DNA of 64,000 nt from Eublepharis macularius (lineage: Eukaryota; Chordata; Lepidosauria; Squamata; Eublepharidae), in NCBI RefSeq assembly GCF_028583425.1, contig NC_072792.1:11644176-11708175 (forward strand). Reading direction: 5' to 3'. The translations under genes were made by a program, and so were the position numbers. Shown one piece after another: positions 54,714 to 64,000 of the stretch (position 1 is the stretch's first letter; the number at the start of each line of letters is the position of its first letter). The notes under the pieces are model-generated. The model worked only from the letters and a program-made list of their open reading frames with translations, was not told the origin of the DNA and searched no databases.

Positions 54714-55148
54714 CAGGGCTCATTTCAAGGGGGAACACGCAGGAACGCAGTTCTGGCAGTTCCCCAAAGAGGTCACATGTCAGGTGGCCCTGCCCACCTG
54801 ACTCTTGGCCATTTTGGGCCCGTTTCAGCATGGATTGGGGCCAAAACGGCCCGGATCGGGCCTCTGACGTGTGGTGGATCACTCTCCCACTCAGCTGCGG
54901 CCCAATCCTGACCATTTTGGGGCCCTTTTTGGCCCTTTTCAGCCCCTTTTTACCATTTTGGGCTCAATTTCGGCCCTGAATGGCCAGGATTGGGTCCAAA
55001 ACAGCCAGGATAGGTGATGTCATGGGGTGTGGCATATGCAAATCAGTTATGCTAATGACACACTTCCGGCGATGGCAAGGGGTGTGGCATATGCTAATGA
55101 GTTATGCTAATGAGTTCCTCCAGCTCTTTTTCTACGAAATGACCCCTG
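54714..55148. mobile_element. hAT-type nonautonomous element, 435 bp
   Basis: Ends CAGGGCTCATTTC and GAAATGACCCCTG. Flanks CTTCTGGG and CTTCCTGG agree at 6 of 8. Shares its right-end region with 31600-31960. Internal gcccttttcagcccctttt repeats. Confidence 0.7.
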
Positions 55149-55635
55149 CTTCCTGGTGATCCAAAGGTGATGGTCTAACTTACTGGAGAGCAACGGCAGT
55201 GGGAAAGAATGTCAATGGGTCAGCCAATAATCAATCCTAGTTTAGTTCATTAAGCATGCAGCTCCCCTTTTACCCTGGTGGGAAGAACAACTCAGCATCT
55301 AACTGGTCTCATGCAAACTAGTTGTCTCTAAACGCACACAATTTAACTCTTTCATGGCTGAAGAGAATGACACTTGTAAAAATCCCAACAGAATCAGGAC
55401 TATTATTATCTCAATTTCTTTCTCACCATTTTGGCCTGTGAGGAGCACCTCTAATAGTGGTGGGGAAGATGGAAGTTCAGATGATGGCAGGAGGCAAATG
55501 TTCAAATTTCCTCTTCTACACACATACTACAACTCTCCGCTTCATCATTTTCCATACCAGCATGTCCCAGAATTGGTGACTACTGGCATAATGGTAGCTA
55601 GGACCATCACTGTGGAAAGAGTATTGAATGTTTGA
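55149..55635. other. No recognisable feature
   Basis: Unassigned. Confidence 0.35.
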
Positions 55636-55890
55636 GCTAATAATAATATTTGATTTATATACCACCCTTCAGGGCAACTTAACACCCACTCAGAGCGGTT
55701 TACAAAATATGCTGTTATTATTATCCCCACAACAATCCCCCTGTGAGGTGGGTGGGTCTGAGAGAGCCCTGAAAGAGCTGTGACTAACCCAAGGTCACCC
55801 AGCTGGCTTCAAGAGGAGGAGTGGGGAATCAAACCTGGCTCTCCAGTTTAGAGTCCTGCTGCTCTTAACCACTACACCAAACTGGCTCCC
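55636..55890 (-). repeat. tRNA-derived SINE (MIR/CORE-like)
   Basis: The best-preserved copy in the window: on the minus strand box A-like TGGTGTAGTGGTTAAG, box B-like GGTTTGATTCC, core CAGCTGGGTGACCTTGG, tail ending GGTATATAAATC. Confidence 0.78.
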
Positions 55891-57140
55891 ATATGAAGTG
55901 CAGTATTTTTCAAAGTAATGCACATGAATATTAATGACTACCCATTGAAGCATGTGCCACATGAAGACATATGTACAATCTTAGTATCTTGTGTTCTTAT
56001 TAGTTTAACTTGGGTACTTACCAGTACAGCAATGCATTTGCATGTCCAAGAGATTGATTACCCTTAGCTGAGAGTCAGCTTACAGCCTGCTAATTTGTTC
56101 TCAGAATCTTACTAGCCCTGTGAGATGGATACTGCTTTCTTACAACAACCATGCCAGGTAGGCCAAGTACAGGGAACTTTAAGAGAAAATTGTGGGGTGA
56201 AGGGCCATAAGGAGGATCAGAGAAAGTTCAGTAGTGGCCCACAAAGCCAAGGACTTTAAAGCATAAATAAGAAAACGCTAGCATGGAGGTAGGGGTGGGG
56301 AGATTCCTAAGCAAAGCAACACAACTTGAGTTGATCACAGAAGTAAACATTCTTATTTTCTCCTACTCAGAATTATGTTCACTGCTCCCAGATATGGATA
56401 TGGCTGGATTTGCTTCAGGGAGGAGTATTTTTACAATGGTGTGGAAATTCAGCACTTAGCATTGTTGCCTTAAAATCCATCAACGGGAGTTCGGTTTACA
56501 AAAGCATTTCTTTGAAACAAAGAGAGAGAGAACTATCAACATTCCAGAATTCAAAGTTCAGACAAAAGTTCAGATTGGAGCAAAATTTTATCCTAAAGGT
56601 AGCTTCAATGTCCAGTTAGAGATAAACACAGGGAGTTGCCTTATAGTGAGATAGAACATTAGCCTCCATAGCTCCATAGCGTCTGTTCTGACCAGCTTTG
56701 GCTCTCTCTGGTGCCTCCTGGCACATCTATGCTTTAAGCGGAGAGACCAAGGAAGGAAGATGCAACTGCCTCTGTGCAAAGCAGATACTCCACCAGTGAG
56801 CTAAGGTGCAGTCCAAAATTAAAGGGGAAGCCATTTGTGCCTAAGCCGCTCAGCTAAATACAAGTTTTGCTTGAGCAGAGCATCTAAAATCAACAGTACC
56901 ATTCATTCCAACTTCAACAAAGCAAGAATGTGCCCCAGCTTTCTGATTACAAGAAGGTGTGTGCCAAGAAAATAAATTAATCATTAAAGTGTAATTAAGA
57001 CTTTTAAGGATGAAAACTGTTCATCACAAGCTGCCACTGCAAGATATTATAATTCCCATCCAAAACAAACTCATTAGTGTTTCTCAAATCTACCAGACGC
57101 CTAGTTCCCCACAGAGCACTCTTTTTAAGTTGGCAGAGGT
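55891..57140. other. No recognisable feature
   Basis: About 1.25 kb without a supported gene or repeat. Confidence 0.35.
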
Positions 57141-57480
57141 GTCTCAGACCTGAGCCGTTTCCACACTACTCACCTTCATCCGGAACGCTGCAGAACATCG
57201 CGGAAAAAACATGGAAGATAGCATCTTCTCGCATGAGTTTTACATGCCATCGTGGGCCTCCCCTGGCCCTACAAGCTGCCGGCTTGATCATTCCGCTTGT
57301 TTCACAATACATCCCGTGGTGCGTTGAACTCTTGCACATGAATTTTTTGGCTCTTACTATGGAACTTCATTAGTACTTTGGTGGTAACAAGAACGGCCCC
57401 TGAGAAAGTGGATGTATCGTGAAACAAGCTGAACGATCAAGCCAGCAGCTTGTAGGGCCGGGGGGGCGGGGCCAGGTGGG
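57141..57480. mobile_element. Fold-back element, left end
   Basis: Starts AGACCTGAGCCGTTTCC; contains an inner palindrome (ggccctacaagctgccggct at 57269-57288 with the complement at about 57442-57461). Its first ~75 bases are inverted at 61714-61791. Confidence 0.6.
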
Positions 57481-57839
57481 CTCTCCTTCCATCCTTGAAA
57501 TCCACCTGTGTAAAGAGATAAGAAGAAAACACTGCCAGTCAATTTCCTTTTGACTACTACTCTGTACTTACCTGCGGTTTGCTGTTGACAAATCTCCTAG
57601 ACGGTGGTTGGGGATCTATGTTCATCTCAAACTGTGTTTGGACAAATGTGGTGCCAACTTTAGGAAAGTCTTCATGCTCTTTAAGCAAGAATATACGCTG
57701 ACTAGAGGACTCAGAAAACACCGAGGGGCTTCCTTAAAGGGACGTGACTGGATTTGACTTTGTTACCTATGCTTGAATTTTGGTTTTCAATTATCGTGTT
57801 AAGTACACTTTGACACTGAGCACTTTATAATCATTAAGA

Positions 57840-58435
57840 AGAGATTTCTACATAATTTGATGAAAATTGTGTATTATTTGCAGTTGGAAGTGCTATTGTC
57901 AGGATAATCAATTGATTGCACTTGGTTTTTGCCTCTTGTTGGTTACTGCTCATAATATCAGCTGGGTTAAGGCAGGGGGCAGGCATTGCCACCTGCTCTG
58001 CTCCTGATCCAAGCTGGTTAATGGGGGGTGGGCATTACCACCTGCTCCACTTCTAATACCAGCTAGGTTAAGACCAGGGGTTGGTATCGCCATCTGCTCT
58101 GCTCCCATTACCAGCAGGGTTAAGGCAGGGGGTGGGCATTGCCAACTGCTCCACTCCTGATCCCAACTGGTTCAAAGCAGGGCTGGCATTGCCACCTGCT
58201 CTGCTGCTGATACCAGTTGTGTTAAGGCAGAGGTTAGGCATTGCCACCTGTGCCACTCCTAATACCAGCTAGGTTAAGGCAGGGAGGTGGGCATTACCAC
58301 CTGCTCTGCTCCATTGTGCCTTGCCTAAGCTTCCCTCCATGGCAATGCCCTCTGGTGGTGCACCAGGGTATAAAGTGAGTTGTCTGAAATATGCTTACAC
58401 AATTATATAGTAAGATAAGCTTTCAAGAGCCACAG
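57840..58435. repeat. Minisatellite-bearing Penelope/LTR-like repeat
   Basis: 57963-58310 holds about six units of ~50-60 bp built on ggttaaggcagggggtgggc and attgccacctgctctgctcc. The flanking right part (ccctctggtggtgcacc, ttatatagtaagat) matches 30400-30610, and the repeat runs into a family-A unit at 58436. Confidence 0.65.
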
Positions 58436-58514
58436 TTCTCAAAAGCTTATGCTACAATAAAGTTGGTTAGTCTTAAAGGTGCTACTGGACTCTTTACTAT
58501 TTTGTTACTACAGA
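58436..58514 (+). repeat. Penelope-like repeat family A, left part (split by LTR)
   Basis: Contains caaaagcttatgctacaata, gttggttagtcttaaaggtg; the unit continues at 58977 after the LTR insertion. Confidence 0.65.
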
Positions 58515-58976
58515 TGTCAGGCTATGGATGACAGGCTATGGCAGATAGATCCCTGTACCACTGCAACAAGAAATCCAGGCTCTTGGTTAAATGGCTTTAT
58601 TCAGAAATCAGGTCATTTACACAGATATGTCCATAGGGTTACTCAGAAGCAAGGTAAGCATCTAAGCAGTAAGAGCAAGATTGACAGGAATAGTAACATG
58701 TGGGGAAATCCTTCCTCTTAACACACACGTTTGCTCCTTCCCCCTCCCAACAGTAAACAGGACTTTTGGTGCAAACCTGCCCTGAGAACGTCTCGCATAG
58801 CTGTACTATCAAGTTGAGTCACTGAGAAAGCAAGACATAGCAATGCACAGGAGTGCGTAGTATACAAGGTCATGAGCACTGGACGTTTCTCCAGTCCATT
58901 AGATAAGCACCTGCAAGAAGCCTGTGAAAGAAACAGTTATGGCATTGGCAATATGCCGTGTAAAGGTCCCGTGTCA
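58515..58976 (-). repeat. Solo LTR (462 bp) nested in a family-A repeat
   Basis: On the minus strand begins TGACACGGGACC and ends AGCCTGACA, with AATAAAGCCATTTAACC near the 3' end as polyadenylation signal. Perfect 5-bp target duplication ACAGA at 58510-58514 and 58977-58981. Same LTR family as 34959-35400. No internal region is left. Confidence 0.85.
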
Positions 58977-59010
58977 ACAGACTAACACGGCTAACTCCTC
59001 TGGATCTGTG

Positions 59011-59243
59011 GAGAAATGTTAAGACGCCATAGACTGGGGGGTTTAACCCAATCAGGAAACTGGAGAACTAATGAAACATGGGCATGATCAGAAATAACAA
59101 TTACGTCTATATCACATGTTTGATTTGAGGCATCGACACAGCTGAAACAAAGAAATAAACTAGTTGAAAACAGTTATGATGCAAAGAAGAAGTAAAGGTG
59201 TAGTGTCTCTCCTTTGGGGTGTAAAATGCACCAAGGGTCAATC
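59011..59243. other. Unassigned
   Basis: No feature seen. Confidence 0.35.
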
Positions 59244-59262
59244 AAACCTAATTCAGCCCTGA

Positions 59263-61332
59263 GAGAGGCGGAATGCAACTGCCCAACCTAAGACTTTACT
59301 ATGAGGCAATCTGCTTGGTTTGGCTGAAGGACTGGATGATGCTTAAAAATCGCAAATTGCTGGCCTTAGAGGGATATAAAAAAATATTTGGATGGCATGC
59401 ATATTTATGGTATGATAAAGTAAAAGCGGACTCTATGTTTTTACACCATTACATTCGGAGAAGCCTCTTCACAATATGGAAAAAGTACAGAGATTACCTA
59501 CAAGAAGGAATTCCCTCCTGGGTGGTTCCTTATGAAGTGATAGATCCGAGAACTGTTGATAATGAACAACAGTGTTTAACGTATAAGGAGATAACACAAA
59601 TAGAATTTTCTAAATTAAGAATAAAGACGCAAGAAGAGTTGTCTCCAAACTATGACTGGTTTCAATATAGACAGCTCAGAGACCTTTATAAATCGGATTG
59701 TGCCAAGGGAGGGATAAGAATGGAGAACTCGGACTTGGAGGAAGTAATTTTACAAGAAGACAAAAAGGAAATTTTAAAGGTCTATAAAGTGTTGTTAAAA
59801 TGGTATACTGAAGAAGAGGTAGTTAAGGTGCAAATGGTGAAGTGGGCTATAAATTTTAATAAAGAAATAACAATGGAGGCGTGGGAATACTTGTGGAAAA
59901 ATACTTTGAAGATTACGACATGCACTAACATTAAAGAGAATGTCTATAAAATGATCTATCGTTGGTACCTGACACCAAAGAAAATTGCGCTAGGGAATGT
60001 GAACACGTCTAATAAATGCTGGAAATGTAAAAAGCATGAAGGATCTTTGTATCATATGTGGTGGACTTGTGAGGTAGTCAGGCAGTACTGGGGGGAAATA
60101 ATAAGAGTAATAAGTGAGATTTTACAGTTTCAAGTTAATAAGAACCCAGAACTCCTGCTACTGAACTTGGGAATGGAGGATATTCCAGCTCAACACAGGA
60201 CATTGTTATTTTACATGACAGCAGCGGCTAGACTTTTGTATGCGCAAAAATGGAAAATACAAGAAGTGCCAACTATCGAGGACTGGATATACAAATTGCT
60301 GTACATGGTGGAGATGGATAAACTGACAAGAAAACTAAGAGACCTTGATCCAGGACAGTTTAACACAGATTGGGAGAAGCTGAAACAATATTTGGTGAAA
60401 AAATGGGAGGTGGGAGGAGAACTGTGGCAGTTTGAAAATTATTGAAGAAAAACAAAAGAAGAGAGAAGTGACTATACCGGGGGGAGGAGAGTTAAAGAAG
60501 AATTACTAAGCAATTATTCTATTTGATTATTCTATACAGTATTGAGTAATAGTTATTATGTGATATATAAGAATAGAAATTAATTAATTAATTATGTTGC
60601 TGGCAGATAGGGGTGTAATTGAGAATTAACAGAATTAAAATTCATGAATACAAGAAGGGAGGGAATGAGAAGTAGCATATAGAATATAGGTTAAATTGAT
60701 TGACTTATGCTGAAGGTATTTTTGGTTATAGCGATATTTAGAAATGTGCAGAACATGGGTCAAATTGATTGACTTATGTTGAATGTATATTGTGTTTATA
60801 ATTATATTTAGAAATGTGTAGAATATGAGTCAAATTGATTGACTTTATGTTATAAAGATAAGAGATATAAGAGGAAGTAAAGAGTAACATATAGAGTATA
60901 AGTTAAATTGGTTGACTTATAAATGTATTCATCACTTATGAGTACTCAAGTTATGTATAGGGAGGGATAAATTGTTTGTCCCATATTGAAGACATTAGAA
61001 TGAATAAGTTAGAGTACAGGATATTGAGAATATTACCAGTATTATTACTATTGAATAATATGCCAGGAATATATTAGTTAGTTGATAAGTGAAGGGAAAC
61101 TGACTTAGCACTGTGTTATAATAGACTAGCTTAGAAGAGTGTGAAAGTATATGTTTAATTGACAAAATAAGTTGAAATGAGTAGGGGAAGAATAGACAAA
61201 GGGTTGGAAAACTGTTGGAAGTCAACAAATGGGGGGGGGGGAAGGGAGGGGGTTAGAACTGGAATATTAGAGTATTTTGATTGTTATAAATGACAAAATA
61301 TTTCTAATTCCAATAAAAATTAAAAAAAAAAA
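59263..61332 (+). mobile_element. L1 LINE, 5' truncated, with target duplication
   Basis: Flanked by a 16-bp direct repeat CCTAATTCAGCCCTGA at 59247-59262 and 61333-61348. Ends with AATAAAAATTAAAAAAAAAAA. Holds the ORF2 C-terminus and an ~880-base AT-rich 3' UTR with repeated aattgattgactta motifs and a G run. Intact target duplication and A-tail suggest a relatively recent insertion. Confidence 0.92.
59273..60445 (+). pseudogene. L1 ORF2 C-terminal part, uninterrupted frame
   Basis: 390 codons to a TGA at 60443-60445, with no internal stop, from the truncated 5' end of the insertion. It covers the region after the RT catalytic domain: KMIYRWYLTPKKIALGN, the zinc-knuckle CWKCKKHEGSLYHMWWTC, and LLFYMTAAARLLYAQKW to the end. 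Endonuclease and RT are absent, so it cannot move itself. The undamaged frame and target duplication point to a recently active L1 source. The 28.7-kb copy is a diverged relative of the same family. Confidence 0.9.
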
Positions 61333-61348
61333 CCTAATTCAGCCCTGA

Positions 61349-61690
61349 AGGCTTTAAGCATCTATCACACCAATGAACTTTCCTTATGTGGGAGCATGCT
61401 TCAATCTAAAGCTTTCATTAAAATCCCCCCCCCCCGGTTCACAAATAATCATATTTAAGATTTATGAAGTTACTGAAACATTAGTGAAACATCCACGTTC
61501 GGGCCATATACATTAATCATAACCAGAACAGAATCAAAACTTTTCACTAACAAAATAATAAAGAGACCATTCGAGTCTCTTATTACTTCTTGAACCTGAA
61601 AAGAAACACTTTATGTATTAATACAACCACACCCTTAGACCAAGTAGATGCATCTCTAACATCTATCTCTCCAACCTAGTCTCTACACAA
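61349..61690. other. Unassigned; short C run
   Basis: A poly-C run near 61426-61436; nothing else. Confidence 0.35.
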
Positions 61691-61713
61691 CTTATGTTTA
61701 TCATTTGCCATTG

Positions 61714-61791
61714 CTATCTTCCGCATTTTTTTCGCGACATTGCGTCCCGTTCTGGATGAAGGTGAGTAGTGTGGAAACGGCCCAGGTCTCC
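61714..61791. mobile_element. Fold-back element, right end
   Basis: Ends GGAAACGGCCCAGGTCT, the complement of the 57141 end with one mismatch, preceded by ggatgaaggtgagtagtgtg. The two ends may delimit one element of 4.65 kb now filled with nested insertions. Confidence 0.5.
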
Positions 61792-62090
61792 CAATTATGA
61801 TGGTAACCACAGTGCCTAATTATATGTTACATTTTCCTCATGTTCTTCATGGGTCCTACTGATCGGATGTGTGCTGCTGGTTGTGTACTTGGGGGCCAAT
61901 TCAGATTGGGACCAATGCACCCAGGGAAAAAAGAATTAGGGCATCTTCCCATGCCATTTTCCCAACTAGAAATGGCCATGGTGAGGTGCACATTTATATC
62001 AATAGGGAGACTTACTTACAGCCTCTAAATACATGTGGTTTCCACAATGGACTCCCATCAAGCCATTTCAAGGCAGAAAGTCTTATGTAT

Positions 62091-62516
62091 AGGGTTGCCA
62101 GCCTCCGGGAGCGTGCAGGCAGCTGAGCAGAGGGCTGAGAGCCCACTCATGCCATTCGCCTCCCCTGAGGGCAGGGGGCATGCGGCAAGCCTGCTGCCCC
62201 GTCAGTGTGTCGCCCATTTGGCAAGCTGGCTGCCCCAGCACACTGTGGAGCTGGCAGCAGCAGAGCAGGTGGCTGGGAGGCCGCCCGCACCATTCGCCTG
62301 CCCCGCAGGACAGGAGGCGTGCGGCAAGCCAGCCACCCTCTCAGCGAGGCAGGTGAATGGCATGGGCGGGCTCCCAGCCACCTGCACTACCGCTGCCAGC
62401 TCCACAGTATGCCCCATCATGGAAGTGATGTCATCATGCAGTGCCAGGAGCACGTGCACACTGTGCACACGCACGAGGGAGCCAGACTTGGGTTGCCCTG
62501 GGTGCCAGCAACCCTA
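62091..62516. mobile_element. TIR element (TAGGGTTGCCAGC ends), GC-rich
   Basis: Left TAGGGTTGCCAGCC and right GTGCCAGCAACCCTA. The interior holds imperfect inverted and direct repeats (ctccacagtatgcccc/cacactgtggagctggcag). Long frames reflect this repetition. Confidence 0.6.
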
Positions 62517-63155
62517 GATCCAGCTCTGCCAGGACCCATCCTCCAAATCATCAGGTGTTTACGAAGAGTGATTTGACAAACCTACTTACATCACCTCTCA
62601 TTGTGTGCCTTCTCCCTGATTTAAATTGGCCCCCAAGTGCCTGGGAATTGAATCTAAGCATGGAACTCACAGTGCGTGTCTGATCACCAAGATCTGAGGA
62701 GGATTAACGGAAAACGTAATGTGTAGTTAAGCCTGGCATTTCAGGAACCTAAGCAAGTATACTCGGAAGAAAGTCCCCTGAGTTCAATGGCACTTACTCC
62801 CTGGTAAGCATGCTTAGGATTCCAGCCTTACTTACCAAAGGCCACCCTAAAAGCTTCCTGGTAGTACAGAGGTGCAAACCTTGGGGGTGCAGAGGTGCAT
62901 ATCGCAATGGTTCTTTTGATAAATGCACGTAAGCTGATTTTAATTAGCAAGCCTGAGATGTAAGGACACAATTTGACTTTTGAGGCTACTTTGGCTGTGT
63001 TGTACTACTGTTGTAGCAAAGGAGAAGAGAAAAGGTGAGCAATCGCTTGCCTACCTATCACTGAGTGGCAATTCCTGTTAAATTTTAAACAAAATTTGAA
63101 TTATTAATAATGTTAGATCAATCAGTTGAGGAGTGTGATTGGAGGGAGACCGTCA
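62517..63155. other. Unassigned, with one old interspersed repeat
   Basis: 62755-62830 (gagttcaatggcacttactccc) resembles a repeat fragment common in reptile genomes; I cannot name it. No gene. Confidence 0.35.
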
Positions 63156-63159
63156 AACT

Positions 63160-64000
63160 TTGAATTAGCTGTGAGGCTGTGGGGAGCTTCTTTGCTGACA
63201 AAATTTTGTCTCTCTGCCACAATTTACCAGCTATGATTGATACAGTAGATGAACTAGAGACCTCTTTGCCATCTTCTGGGCAGATACTTGATCATTTCAG
63301 TGCACTCTGTGGGGATGAGATTGACAGGATCCTGCGAGCTGTGAGGCCTACCATGGGCCTCCTGGCCCATTGTGGCTGGTAAAAGCTGGTGTTGATGGGC
63401 TATGGAGTTCTTTGGAGGCCATTATTAACTTGTCGTTGGGCTCTGGGGTTTTCCCTGGGACACTAAAAGAGGGCATGGTGAGGCCTCTCCTAAAGAAGCC
63501 ATCTTTGGACCCCACTGACCTGACCAATTACCATCCAGTCTTGAACTTCTCGTTTCTGGGTAAGGTGATTGAGTGGGCAGTGGTGGAACAGCTGCAGGGG
63601 TTCCTGAAGGATACCTCAGCCCTAGATCCCTTCCAGTCAGTTTCCTCCCAGGGCATGGGACGGAGACGTTGCTGGTCGCCCTCACGGATGACCTTCGCAG
63701 GCATCTGGATCGAGGTGGATCAGCGCTGCTGATATCACTGGATCTCTCAGCAGCGTTTGATACAGTCGATTACAATCTTTTGACCCACCGCCTCACCAAT
63801 GTGGGGATACGAGGGACTGCCTTGCAGTGGCTTGTCTCTTTTCTCCACAGTTGGGAACAGAGGATGGTGCTAGGGGAGAAATTCATCCCACCACCCCGTG
63901 GTATGCAGTGTCCCATAGGGGGCAATGCTCTCCCCATTACTGTTTAACATCTACATGTGCAACCTTGTCCAGCTGGTGCTAAGTTTCGGACTTGGGTGTC
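63160..64000 (+). pseudogene. L2-clade LINE reverse transcriptase, cut by window end
   Basis: Translation in shifting frames gives the linker before RT (FFADKILSLCHNLPAMID), then MVRPLLKKPSLDPTDLTNYH, FLGKVIEW, TETLLVALTDDLRRHLDRGG, and LISLDLSAAFDTVDYNLLTHRL, the RT motif with the first catalytic Asp. Frame switches at about 63380 and 63640 and a further one after ERMVLGEKF show it is broken. The order and wording fit the L2/CR1-group RT. The rest lies beyond the window. Confidence 0.8.

Overview
The window looks like a repeat-rich stretch of a squamate reptile genome (lizard or snake; species not determinable from the sequence). The evidence is the combination of BovB/RTE, CR1, L2 and 5'-truncated L1 LINEs, 5S rRNA-derived SINEs with a BovB-type tail, tRNA-derived SINEs, many hAT-type and palindromic MITEs, and one processed RPL7A pseudogene. 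I could not support any functional host protein-coding gene.

Layout. 1-14.5 kb: SINEs, fragments of CR1 and BovB, the RPL7A pseudogene, a nearly complete but broken CR1 on the minus strand (7.13-11.0 kb), a second CR1 3' fragment on the plus strand, and several fold-back MITEs. 14.5-27.4 kb: a complete young provirus on the plus strand with near-identical 1.38-kb LTRs, a 4-bp target duplication (CCAT), a primer site matching tRNA-Ala and a purine tract before the 3' LTR. 27.4-64 kb: two L1 copies, two solo-LTR copies of another retrovirus, hAT MITEs with perfect 8-bp target duplications, fold-back elements, minisatellites, Penelope-like repeats carrying hammerhead ribozyme motifs, and an L2 LINE that runs off the right edge.

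The provirus is the most striking object. It has a long gag frame and a long env frame but no recognisable protease, reverse transcriptase, RNase H or integrase anywhere between its LTRs. Where pro-pol should be, a single UAG ends gag and the same frame continues for 405 codons into an unrelated protein with a coiled coil (ORF2). This mimics gammaretroviral gag-UAG-pol layout without pol. Gag lacks an N-terminal myristoylation glycine and a zinc knuckle, has a long coiled coil and a PSAP late-domain motif. Env has a signal peptide, a furin-type site and a Cys-rich ectodomain, but a UGA stop falls just before an in-frame membrane anchor. The element would need polymerase supplied in trans, and its young LTRs imply that this happened recently.

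The second theme is small self-cleaving RNA. Two repeat families contain intact-looking hammerhead ribozyme cores with a 2-nt self-complementary stem III (expected to work as dimers). One family is palindromic and flanked by 12- to 17-bp target duplications, as expected of target-primed retrotransposition rather than DNA transposition.
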